Below are positions 49,377 through 60,778 of a stretch of DNA of 64,000 bases, in pieces; position 1 is the first letter of the stretch, and each line of letters opens with the position of its first letter. The stretch is from Congeria kusceri (lineage: Eukaryota > Mollusca > Bivalvia > Myida > Dreissenidae). A model generated the notes under the pieces. It ran no database searches. It saw nothing but the letters and a program-made list of their open reading frames with translations, and was not told the origin of the DNA. The translations under genes and the position numbers were made by a program. The DNA is taken from the NCBI GenBank assembly GCA_027627225.1, contig CM051029.1, positions 7,034,390 through 7,098,389 on the forward strand, given 5' to 3'.

Positions 49377-52300
49377 TTTGAATTATTTTAGCGATATATT
49401 CTGTATTCTAATATACAAGGACGCAACACCGAAGTACATGTAATTCGTGATTAGTGAACTCGATTTCTGAACAAGCATTGGGCCATAAGAAGTAATGTTT
49501 TCTATAAATTGTCTGCAATTAGCAAACACACAAGGATCCCTTACCAGATTTCCACATAGCATTATCTTTGCTTTTGCATTATTTCTATAAAGACTTCTTA
49601 GCAAAATGTCCGAGGTAACTCAATGACATGATTATTCGGTCTTAATCCAAAATGAGGAAATTTTATTGACCAGCACAATATTATCGTTTATTTTAAATGT
49701 TAAACATTGAATAAAACAATCCCATGATTCTCTTGTATTTTAAATTGCTACTCTAACTGGTTATTTTTAATGAAATAATCACGTTGTTATCATATACGTA
49801 TTTCCTGTGCGTTCTAAAGGATTTTGGATTGTTTCTGCGACATAAAATTGTTTCAGTTTCTGCAGTACACACACATCTGATATTTATTAAACATTGTTCC
49901 TTTGTCGAGCCTCGCCTCTTTCTTTTGAACACAAACTGTTATCAGTATCCATTGGAAATTTGAATGTTCGCTTATAATACAAAAGAAAGCCAGTTCGTTT
50001 ATGAGATATTTTACTAATTGTGTGCGAACAATTGCTTATTACTAGTATTAAAACAAAATATAACATTTGAACGAGATCTGGAAACGTTTCTAACAAAACT
50101 TAATTTTGAAAATGGCCAACTGTTTGCGAACAATTTGACCTGTAATCGTATCCAATGCAGACAATAATCACGTTTCACTTTTTGTTCATTTAATTTTGTT
50201 TAATATTTTATTATATATTCTTGCAATTTCGCACATCGTTGTTATCAATGAAGAAATAAGAACGACACATAATATTTTAACACTCCATACGTAAATGTAC
50301 ACACGCCGTAAAGGTAACTCGCCTGCGAACATTTATTAACGTCACTATTATCAATGGTCATACCACACTACTACATTACTATGTTCACCATGTAGAAGTC
50401 CTATGTTTTGCTTTTGCATTATCCCACTAGCTCTTATTGACAAATGGCATTCTTTCTCTAAACTATATTCGAAAGGTATTTATTATTCAAGTCATGTCTA
50501 TTACTCAATTACTTGAACCACATGTGCCTTCTGCAATTCAAAGTACTTATTATTACCTCATTACTTTTTACTTACAAATGTTTTATATGCGCGAAAAAGA
50601 AATGACTTAATTCACGTCTGTACTGGTCGTTATTACTTCCAGGAATCCAGTATATGATAGTAAGTCTCACATACATAGTGCAAAGTATATAACTCATGTC
50701 CAGGAAAGTGACATCACTCCAGGACTTAAGTCGTTATGATAATCGACTGTTCTGGAAGTTGTATATGTATTACATATGACAGAATAATTGACCGCTTGAC
50801 GAGAATTGAGTGTGTTTGTGCTTGTAAACAACGTGTTCAGCCGGTCAGACAACTAGGACAGCTTAATTGCTTGAATGAAATGTCTTGTTAAACATTCGTA
50901 TACTGTCAACGGTGTTGTCGAAGTTATGCGTGGTTATAAATCCCATAGCGGAAGGTCAATTATCAGGACAAGCGAGCCTCCAATGCAATGATAAGTGCAT
51001 TTGGTGAGAACACCCAAACAAGATATTTGTAATAAGCAATCGAGTGCATAGTTGTATGTTTTAATGTGATATCAATTGATTGCATTTTTTTTTTAGAAAT
51101 GTAACTATGTGAAATTACTAGTATGCTTTCGAAAGGCGAAAACGGTTTACTAAGTTAAGCTTAAATTAGATTTATGTGTTACTGTACCCTATATTTGTCT
51201 ATAATTATATGTATATTTAAGTGTGTCTGTGTATGTGTATATGTACAGTGTACATGCAATTGAATTTAATTGATGTTATTTGCGAGAGGCTGTATTGCCA
51301 ATGGAGCTATATATCGATGTACACGTTGATATGCGATGTCACATTTGTGTAAATAGTGTCACCTGTCCTCAAAGGAGTGATATTTAGCAAAAGAGAAGTG
51401 TCGTGTGTGTTCATGTTGAAATATAAACTTGGTTACTTCTGATCTTAGACTATTCACAGTTACATTCGAATCTAGTATATGTTCATGGTTCAAACATAAT
51501 ATGTTTGACCACATGAATTTTATATTTGCCCTTACGAGATTTTTGGTTCACACAGTTATAAGGAAACGAGTATTTTCATCTGCAGCAGGCATATCAACTT
51601 TATTTATCATGAATATGTAGTAAATGTCAAACATTTCATTGAGTAGAAAGTATTCACCGAAATATGGTGTTCCACAGATAACTCTGACACTTATTGTGCA
51701 ATGAGCCATTTAAAGGGCTGTATTTGTCCAATTAAGCATGGTTTTGTTCAATGCATTTGTGGTTATTTAAATACCAATATGAAACAGTCACTTAAACTGT
51801 ATCTAGTAAGTGTTAGACAATAAATAGACAAACCAATATTCAATAAAAATCAGTTTAGGTATTTATTATCAGAGATACTTCGTATTATCAATTAGAATTA
51901 AACAAATTTAGACGAATTCTAAAGACTAAACATTGAAAATGAACATTGATGTTTATTTTATCGTTTTTGTTAACGTGGGTGTTTATTTTATGACTAATGC
52001 ACACACCCTATCTAAAATTTATTATTTTCGTGACTAAACTAATACTTTACTTAATACAAATTTGCATTTATTGACACTATTGATTCTTGCCGTTCAATTG
52101 GCGTATTTGGAAACATATTTGCTTTATTGGTTTTCACCTAAAATAAATAGTATGATTATTGCCGGCTAATTACTTATTCTACGTTCATGTATTGTGTGTA
52201 ATATAAGACCGATCGACACCGATTGACATATTTGTAATCGTGCTATTCTTAACAAAATAAACTTCCATCTGTCTTGCATTTCTAATTTTTATTTCCAAAA

Positions 52301-53166
52301 TCAAAATATTAATTATAACACTTGTATAAACATTGGAAATAATGCGTCTGTATGGTGTGATGCGGGCATAAAAATACACACACTATATATTATACTAATA
52401 TAAACCTGCTGTGTTTGTATAAATGTATTTTATGACATACAGTAACCATAATCGTAACAAGATCATGTTCATAGGTGAGGCTGCATTAACCACAAAACCG
52501 GAACCCATACTGCAACGAGCCGAGTAACTGTTTGTCTAAATACCAAGCAACGTTACGCAAACACCATAAATATTCATATAATTAATTCTAATTTGTAATT
52601 AAAGGACGTGTCAACGGTAGGTCGACAATAACATTTACGACAAATAACGTTGATTAAATACGTTGTACATTTTACAGAGAATTATTTGAAGAATTGCTAA
52701 ATAAAATGGTATGGTTTATATATTTGACAAACATAAAAAGGCATAGTAGTAGTGCGTGTATATACTTTTTCCTTAACGATTCCATCAATATAGTGTTAAT
52801 AGGTGATACATATATCTGAGAAAAATAGGAAACAGCCGTATGTAATATATGTCTATATCTAATATATCGTCCATATGTCATTTAAAGGACAAAGGGTACA
52901 CATGTTTGAATCTTTTCAGCATGTCATTGACATCATACTGCGCAATTAGGTGTCATTGACATTTTACCGCACAATTAGGTGACATGCATTATTTCACGGA
53001 TAATAAGCTTTTATTCATTGTACGGAGAAATAGCAGCATGCGCCTCAATTAGAGCTCTATGTAGGGTTTTAATTTGAAGTGAAGATAACGTGATTATGTT
53101 TTGTGATCTGAAGTGCTCACAGCGTGTTCTTAGCTGATTGTGAGGGTAATATCCTATAATTGCATT
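49377..53166. other. 3.8 kb without a recognisable gene
   Basis: All frames are 75 codons or fewer and appear random. No RNA genes or repeat copies were recognised. Confidence 0.5.
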
Positions 53167-53443
53167 CCAGGGCCCATATGTATAAAGATTCTTAAGCCGT
53201 TCTTAATTTAAGTTTAAAAAACTTAAGAATATTAATATGTGTTTGAAATACTATAATTTGGGATACATGCATAACAAAATATGAACTTCTAATTAACAAA
53301 GGAATTGTATTGCGCCATTTTTTTCAAAATGTTTCAAAATGCATGTCTTAGTTCAAAATATATTATATTATTATCAATTTTAGCAATGAAACTAATTAGA
53401 CTTAAGACTTTAGAAAAACATATTATTATTATTCATTGACATT

Positions 53444-53483
<40 letters not shown>

Positions 53484-53560
53484 TATATCTATATATTTTT
53501 TTTTTAAAGAATTTAGTATAAAATCATTTATAATAATCTTAGTAATGAAACTAATTAGAC
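53167..53560 (+). repeat. Family D terminus plus local duplication flanking a (TA)n tract
   Basis: ccagggcccatatgtataaa opens the stretch and matches, inverted, 44508-44555. Further on, ttagcaatgaaactaattag (53387) and ttagtaatgaaactaattag (near 53540) are two copies of a block of about 40 bp on either side of the TA microsatellite. The right end of the element is not evident. Confidence 0.55.
53449..53488. repeat. (TA)n microsatellite
   Basis: A nearly pure alternating ta tract with a single aa phase slip, followed by a T run. Confidence 0.95.
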
Positions 53561-54159
53561 TTTAGACTTTAGAATACAATTTAATAAAATTTAAAAATAG
53601 GTTTTATTGCTGGTATTTTCGTTTTTGTTTTGTTTTACAAAGGTTACGCTAGTCATCACTCAAAATTATAAACTCTAAAAATTTGAAGAGGAAAACAAGA
53701 TCGAGCAAACGTGTTCGCCGAATCTTGCCCTCAAATATTTCGCATTTTGCACACAACTCTTAAATATATGAATAATGAAATTCCAGAGACATCACTAGGA
53801 GAGAAACCATTATTAACATCCGATGTTAATTTATTTGATTAAAGTGACCATTTACCTATTCACTAAGGAACAATACGCACAACACAACACATTAAGCACT
53901 ACGGATACGCTTATACAAGTCCATGTGGAAAAAAATGTTGTTTATTTCTACATCAAAGTACAAACGAGAGTATTTCACGCTCGGTTGTCAGACTTGTCGT
54001 CTACTATATATCAGAGGCAACCAAGTTCTAGGAATTTGTCAGTACACGTTATTGTTAGCCGGTCATCGTTGGATAAAACAGTTGGTTGTTAGTTATGTAT
54101 TTATGTAATTGACTTTGACATAGTGTCCAATGGTAACATGTTGATAACAAACATTTTAG

Positions 54160-54335
54160 AAGTTGATATCGTTGGAAAGGCTTTTACTATTATTACTATT
54201 ATTAATTGCCAATACATGTACAAGAAAATATCGTTGATAGTTGATATCGTTGATAGTTGATATCGTTGAAAGTTGATATCGTTGGAAAGGCTGATACTAT
54301 TATTACTATTATTAATTGCCAATACATGTACAAGA
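54160..54335 (+). repeat. Nested duplication: about 110-bp block flanking a 15-mer repeat
   Basis: The block gttggaaaggcttttactat...tattgccaat-acatgtacaag occurs near 54170 and again near 54280, period about 110 bp. Between them is a run of gttgatatcgttga(t/a)a units (three to four copies), so small repeats sit inside the larger duplication. Confidence 0.85.
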
Positions 54336-54609
54336 CAATTCACATCTATGCAGACGCGTGCAACGCATGTATCAGTATTTACCCATATAATATGGTAACG
54401 GAACAACATGGACACGTTTCGCGCATACTTGGACGACGTCTAATTCGCGTGGGCTTAAAATCGCGTATTTGTTCTTGTAAATGTACGCCTGCTAATAATT
54501 ATGGAAACATAAAATTAATGCGGGGTTTCAAATTCGCGTTCTTTTAGGATCACGAAATACGCGAAAAAAAGATCACCGCGAAATAAAATTGATTTTCAGA
54601 AATCACAAT

Positions 54610-54821
54610 GTGTAGTAGTAGTAGCAGTTGATGTAGTAGTAGTAGAAGTAGTAGAAGTAGTAGTAGTAGTTTTGGAAGTAGTAGTAGTAGTAGAATTAGT
54701 ATTAGTAGCAGTAGTAGTAGTAGCAGTAGTTGTAGTAGTAGAAAAAGTAGTGGTAGTAGTGGTTATAGTAGTAATAATAAGTATAGTGATAGTAGTAGTA
54801 GTTGTAGTAGTAATAGTAGTG

Positions 54822-54873
<52 letters not shown>

Positions 54874-54968
54874 TAGAAGTAGTTGTAGTAGTAGTAGTAG
54901 TAGTAGTAGTAGTATAAGAAGCAGTAATAGTAATAGTGGTAATAGTAGCAGTAGTAGTAGTAGTAGTA

Positions 54969-55017
<49 letters not shown>

Positions 55018-55511
55018 AAGTAGAAGTAGAAGTAGTGGTAGTAGTAGTAGTAATAGTTGTAGTAGTAGTTGTAGTAGTAGTAATAGCAGTAGTAGTAGTA
55101 GTTGTTGTTGTTGTAGTTATGGTAGCAGGAGCAGTAGTAGTAGTAGTAATAGTAGTAGTAGTTGTAGTAGTAGTAGTAGTGGTAGCAGTAGTAGTAGTAG
55201 AAGTAGAAGCAGAAGTAGTAGTATTAGTAGTAGTTGTAGTTGTAGTTGTAGTAGTAGTTGTAGTAGTAGTAATAGTAGTAGTAGTAGTAGTTGTTGTTGT
55301 TGTTGTAGTTAAAGTAGCAGGAGTAGTTGTAGTAGTAGTAATAGTAGAACATGTAGTAGTTGTAGCAGTAGTAGTAGTAGATGCATTAGTAGTAGAATTA
55401 GTTGTTGTTGTAGTAGTAGAAAGAGTAGTGTTAGTAGTGGTAGTAGAAGTAATAATGAGTGTAGTGATAGTATTAGTTGTAGTAGTAGTAGTAATAGTAG
55501 TAGTAGTAGTA

Positions 55512-55558
<47 letters not shown>

Positions 55559-55895
55559 TGCAGTAATAGTAGAAGTAGTAGTAGTGGTAGTCGTAGTAGT
55601 ATTAGAAGTAGAAGAAGTAGTGGTAGTAGTAGAAGAAGAAGTAAAAGTAGTAGTAGTTATTTTTGTAGTAGTAGTTTTAGTAGTAGTAATAGTAGTAGTT
55701 GTAGTTGTTGTTGTTGCAGTAGATATAGTAGCAGTAGTAGTAGTAGAAGAAGAAGTAGAAGTAGCAGTATTAGTAGTTTTTGCAATTGTTGTAGTTGTTG
55801 TAGTAGTAGTAATAGCAGTAGTAGATGTTGTTGTTGTGTTTGTAATTATAGTAACATTCGTAGTAGTAGTTGTAGTAGTAAAAGTAGCAGTAGTG

Positions 55896-55939
<44 letters not shown>

Positions 55940-56382
55940 TTTAGTAGTAGTAGCAGTAGTAGTCGTAGTAAAAATAGAAGTAGAAGTAGTGGTAGTAGTA
56001 GTAGTAGTTGTGGTAGTAATAAGAGTAGTAGTAGTAGTAGATGTTGTTGCTGTTGTAGTTATAGTAGCAGGAGTAGTAGTAGTAGTAGTAGTAATAGTAG
56101 TGGTAGTTGTTGTTGTAGTAGTAGTAGAAGTAGTAGTAGTAGTAGTAATAGAAGTAGACGTAGTAGTAGTAGAAGTAAAAGTAGAAGTAGTAGTATTATT
56201 ATTGGTAGTTTTAGTTGTTGTGGTAGTTGTAGTAGTAGTAATAATAGTAGTAGTTGTTGTTTTTGTTGCAGTTATAGTAGCAGGAGTAGTAGTAGTAGTA
56301 ATAATAGTAGTAGATGTTTTAATAGTAGTAGTAGTGGTATTAGTGGTAGTAGTAGTAATAATAGAAGTGGTAGTAGTGGAAA

Positions 56383-56431
<49 letters not shown>

Positions 56432-56432
56432 T

Positions 56433-56471
<39 letters not shown>

Positions 56472-56862
56472 CAAGTACAAGTAGAAGTAGTGGTAGTACT
56501 AGTAGTAGTTATAGTAGTAATAGTAACAGTAGTAGTTGTTGTTTTTGTTGTAGTTATAGTTGCAGGAGTAGTAGTAGTAGTAGTAATAGTAGAAGTAGAA
56601 GCGGTGGTGTTATTATTAGTAGTAGTAGTTAGTGTGGCAGGAATAGTTGTAGTAGTAGAAATAGTAGTAGTTGTTGTAGTAGTAGTAGTAGTAGTAGTAT
56701 TAGTGGTAGTAGTAGTAATAATAAAAGTGGTAGGAGTAGAAATAGTAATAGTAATAGTAGTAGTAGTAGTAGTAGTAGTAATAGTTGTATTAGTAGTAGT
56801 AGTAGAAGTAGAAGTAGTAGTAGAAGAAAAAGTAGAAGTAGTAGTAGAAGTAGAAGTAGATT

Positions 56863-56905
<43 letters not shown>

Positions 56906-56999
56906 TGTTGTAATAGAAAAATAAGGCGGTTGTTGTAGTAGTTATAGTAGCAGGACTCGTAGTAGTAGTATTAGCTGTATTATTAGTAGTAATAGTAGA

Positions 57000-57032
<33 letters not shown>

Positions 57033-57162
57033 TGTAATAGTAGTAGTATTAGTAGTAGAAGTAGTAGTAGTAGTAGTAGTTCTAGTAGAAGTAGTAGTAG
57101 AAGTAGTAGTAGTAGTTGTGGTAGTAGTAGTAGTAGTAACAGTAGTAGAAGTAGCGGTGGAT

Positions 57163-57196
<34 letters not shown>

Positions 57197-57226
57197 CGGT
57201 GGTTGTAGTAGTAGTAGTAATAATTG
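54610..57226 (+). repeat. 2.6-kb (AGT)n trinucleotide array with higher-order interruptions
   Basis: Almost every triplet is agt/gta/tag with variants (gtt, gca, gaa, aat). A compound interruption, gttgttgttgttgtagttat...ggtagcagga, recurs with variations near 55100, 55290, 55700, 55805, 56040, 56250, 56535 and 56930, often about 200 bp apart, so long segments have been duplicated. The triplet phase is kept from about 54672 to 56924 (one in-frame TAA), producing a 662-codon poly-Val frame. The phase then shifts near 56911-56930. It is the reverse-complement type of the 1686-3009 array. Confidence 0.97.
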
Positions 57227-57934
57227 ACAAATCATATTTTGAAATAAAGATAACCTAAAGGTACCATATACGTTTTACATCAATATTGCGTCATACCTTG
57301 TATATAGTATTTGTTGTTTTGCTCAAACATGAAGCCTTTATAAGTAGATATAATATATAGTATATATACTGTATAGTTCAGGAACGGTTTTAACCGTTGA
57401 CCTTTTTATTGTATTGGTTAATAAACCATGTTTCACAAATTGAACATAACGCGTGAACTGTAATGCAAACTTCAAACCCTTACTATTTATAATGTTCTTC
57501 TTCATTTTACAAATGTATAAAAAAAATTATTTCAAAAAATAAAGAGGATTGAAAGTCAGAAGGTACCAACTTCCGTTGCAATCAACAGCAGTTGGTACCT
57601 TCTAGTTTTTAACCCTCGATATGTTTACATATTAAACTATACTAAATTCAATACATACTATTACTATCTGTAAAATGTTATTGTTTTTAATTGTTGGTAA
57701 CATTGCTGAATATATTACTCCGTCGTTGAGTTCATTACGGTCATAAAAGGTACAGAATGTACATATTTTACAGACGCTATAGAACTGGATTTTGTAGAAG
57801 GTTGTATGACATTAACCAACAAAGAATTATATAGTTGACCAAAACGCCAACTTGTCTTTGATGTTGAGGTGTTACCTGCTTAAATCTTGGCTACCGAACC
57901 TTCAGGTAATAACAATCATGAGATCAAAACACAA
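57227..57934. other. Unassigned DNA with a 13-bp hairpin
   Basis: agaaggtaccaac (57558-57570) and gttggtaccttct (57591-57603) are perfect complements across a 20-bp loop. Nothing else is recognised. Confidence 0.6.
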
Positions 57935-58057
57935 TAATACCTATAATATTTATGGCGGTACCTGCGTTTCATGGTCGTTAATGTAGCCGCATACTTATAC
58001 CAATAATATTTATGGCGGCATATGCGTTTCGTGGTCGTAAATGTAGCCGCATACGTG
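57935..58057 (+). repeat. Two-unit tandem duplication, 60-bp period
   Basis: ataatatttatggcggtacc...tgcgtttcatggtcgttaat...gtagccgcatac at about 57943 is repeated 60 bp on as ataatatttatggcggcata...tgcgtttcgtggtcgtaaat...gtagccgcatac. Confidence 0.9.
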
Positions 58058-58918
58058 TAAGCTCTTACCGACTTGTGCATGGATGCAAATACTTAATAAG
58101 TAATTCCATTAATTAAACATCAGCCTTGCCTTCATTTGCGCTTCTTTATTTGCTATGCTTTTTTCAAGTGGATTCTCATTAATGTTTTCTCGAATGTCGA
58201 TACTATTTTTCTTTGCTGATTTCTCAGGTGAATATGATGCATTCTTACGGTTGTCTTATATTAAAGAATGCAAGCTCGATGCAATCATATCTTTTTGACA
58301 AAATTCATTACGTTATCGAAACTCAATGTTATATACCAGTAAATCATAATGTACAATCATATAATAATTCAATAATAATAGTAATAACACTTAACAGTAA
58401 CTAGTAGCAACATGTCAGACATTAAATATAATATTTGAGAAATTATGAATTGACAATACGTATTTTTAAAGGCTTCTATTAATTTGGTTTCATTGAATAT
58501 ATTAGATCATTAGTTTCAAGCAAAACAATCCAGCAATGTCTAGATGTTAATACGTTCTCATATCGCCAGAACGGCTATCTATATAGCTTTTCATGAAGAA
58601 CAAAGGCATGTCAAAATCATTAAAATGCATTCCATGATCTCCGAATTTAGAAGATTATCTGATTTCCAATTTAGTTGTGTGTGAACAATTGCCGCATTAA
58701 ATTTAAAAATCATGTTGTTGAAGATGAGGGCGCGATTAAAACAATTGAAGTATAGCCTAATGCTATAAAATATGAGTACCCTGTTAATATAGGTGTAAAC
58801 AATACGTCATAGAATGCTAAAACAGGCTTAGTTTGACTTCATTTCATTTCATCAGGCACCATTTGTGTTTATGTTTGTTATGTGTTTTTATGTTTAGGAC
58901 CTCGTGTCTCCTGCTAAT
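58058..58918. other. Unassigned DNA
   Basis: AT-rich, short frames only. Confidence 0.5.
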
Positions 58919-58965
58919 ACTAAGAGTTGTCTCCTGCTGTCGCAGCTGGAGTTTCACTTTGTTTA
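58919..58965 (+). repeat. Dispersed repeat family C, copy 2
   Basis: Counterpart of 37708-37760, in the same orientation. Confidence 0.65.
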
Positions 58966-59354
58966 TATTTGAAAATTGATATAACAGCATAACTCTTTTT
59001 CGTTATTTATTGAATTAGTTATTGCTAGCACATTCTATTTTAACGTGCACGTATTTTAAATGACTACCAGTGCTGACATAAGACACGATATGTTTCCTTC
59101 TGTCTACTTGCTTAATATGCTTGTACAATTGTATCATTTACAATTATCAAGTAACATTCACAATCAACTTAAAATTAAGCATATTCTGGTGATAAAATAT
59201 ATAGAAAGATAATGCAATGTAGGAAATTTAATCATGAACATTTGATAATTTAAAAATAACAAAGTTAATATAAACAGTTCAGTGTATTAAGAATAAGCAC
59301 CATGATATTATATACATATTGTTACAAGTAAAAGTTTTCCAACAGTTCATGGAT

Positions 59355-59540
59355 GTACAGGCCGCCACTGAAGTCGCGATCAGTTGCGTTGCCTGTGTAC
59401 TGCTTCCAGCAGCAAGGCACTGCTATTGGTGTTATTGGAGCCCAAGGTAAAGCAGCGTCGGTGAAGAGCGCGTTTTGTTGGATAAACATGAAAAGCTTTC
59501 ATTCTATGTGAGTTACTACCGCGTGAAGTTCGATGGAATT
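59355..59540. other. G+C-richer patch, possible exon or relic
   Basis: This patch is noticeably richer in G+C than its neighbours. On the minus strand a 64-codon frame ends ALLLEAVHRQRN. On the plus strand another frame reads ...LPVYCFQQQGTAIGVIGAQG... and stops near 59510. Neither matches a family I know, and no clean splice sites frame it. It could be a piece of a gene or of a mobile element. Confidence 0.25.
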
Positions 59541-60416
59541 GCTTTAAAATAATTGTAAAAATGATACAATGCATTTTGATATGAAAAAAGCAATAGTTTA
59601 ATATGCGATGGATATTAAAACTATACGGTAAAGTGCAAACATACTTTTTTATAAAAAGAGTTCTGCTGATTTAAAACTTCACACCAAACAAAAATTTGAT
59701 CGGAATAAAAGAAAATTGAAATTAAAACAACATTGCTAATAAAATGTTATGTGCAAACGGTCATTAGAAATAAATAGTTATTTAAAATATGAACCTTTCG
59801 TAGCAGAAAGTGATCACTCTTAGCAAACGTGTATATGAAACATGTGAAAAGGTATAAATTTATCAAACGAAAAGCAGCATAAATAAACAAATATAAAGAA
59901 AGCTTTCAAATGATGCCTGTACTGGAGTGAGTTGAAGCATGGTTAAGTGCATTTCAGACCACGGTATTTACATGAATTGAATATATCAATACTTGCGAAA
60001 GTGAGCACACATCTTAAATAGCTGTAAATTTGAAATCCGAAATTAATTGAGATTTTAGCCTTTCTGTGACAATGTTCGCTGTTTCGTTTGCTTAACCTTC
60101 ATTTACTACTGGTTGACGACAGGCTGAAAACGAATGTCTAACGTATTTAAACAATCATTACCTATTGTTTGTTTTTTCTTTGAATTAAAACGTGATTATA
60201 TGTTTAATGTGTATGTTGTTTGTGACTGGAAGTTTCCTATATTTATTTATTTAGTTCAAGTAAACAATTAAAAAAAAACAATTTGCTTCATATTTTATAC
60301 AATTGTATCCAATGCAAATCCCTGTGGAGTTTGACATTGATACATAAAACGAAGTTTTATATTTGGACACGTCATATTTAGACTTTTAGCCAAAGTTCTA
60401 TATCAAAAGTGAGAAA
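59541..60416. other. Region upstream of the receptor exon
   Basis: AT-rich sequence. I cannot point to a promoter or 5' UTR boundary with confidence. In-frame stops lie upstream of the receptor ATG. Confidence 0.4.
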
Positions 60417-60772
60417 ATGACATCAGGTAATGAGGAAAACAGTCAACTTGTTTTGGCGAATGCAAACAATTTGTCTTCCACTTCACAGTATAACGAGTCA
60501 GGTAACAATCACGCAACAGAAGGAGAAGATGGATATTATTATTACGAAGACATTGGGAAGCTGAAGGCGTCATGGATAAACGAGCCCCACGTGTTACCTC
60601 AGACTGTGGTATATGGGATTGTATTCTTGTTAGGCTTGGTGGGGAACTTCATCGTGATATTTGCGGCGCTAGGACGGAGGTCGAATCGCAATGTCACCTT
60701 AATGTTTATGGTCAGTCTTGCGGTAGCCGACATCCTGTTTCTTCTAGTGGTTATTCCACACGAGTTACTAAG
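60417..60772 (+). CDS. Class A GPCR, first coding exon (N-terminus to TM2), partial
   Basis: The product is a plasma-membrane receptor that would signal through G proteins. The 118 complete codons contain a polar extracellular tail (about residues 1-61) with two N-glycosylation sequons (Asn18-Leu-Ser and Asn26-Glu-Ser) and an acidic Tyr cluster (EDGYYYYED, residues 37-45) typical of tyrosine-sulfation sites. TM1 (about 62-85) carries the GN motif with Asn77 as residue 1.50. A short basic loop follows (GRRSNRN), then TM2 (about 92-115) with LAVAD and Asp105 as residue 2.50. These are the landmark residues of the rhodopsin family. The ATG has AAAA before it. The exon ends in AAG|GTAATG, leaving phase 2, and the frame stops just past the donor. 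The style is that of a peptide receptor, but ligand and subfamily cannot be named. TM3 to TM7 were not found in the remaining 3.2 kb and probably lie beyond the window. Confidence 0.85.
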
Positions 60773-60778
60773 GTAATG
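60771..60778 (+). promoter_or_regulatory. Splice donor of the GPCR exon
   Basis: AG|GTAATG at the point where the receptor similarity ends after TM2 and an in-frame TAA follows. It closes the exon in phase 2. An intron soon after TM2 is common in invertebrate peptide GPCR genes. Confidence 0.7.

Noticed and set aside
54936..56924. 662-codon open frame, nearly all valine
   Set aside because: It is the GTA frame of an (AGT)n microsatellite. There is no complexity, no start context and no family.
56862..57235. Poly-Thr (122 codons) and poly-Leu (97 codons) minus-strand frames
   Set aside because: Products of the end of the AGT array after its phase shift.
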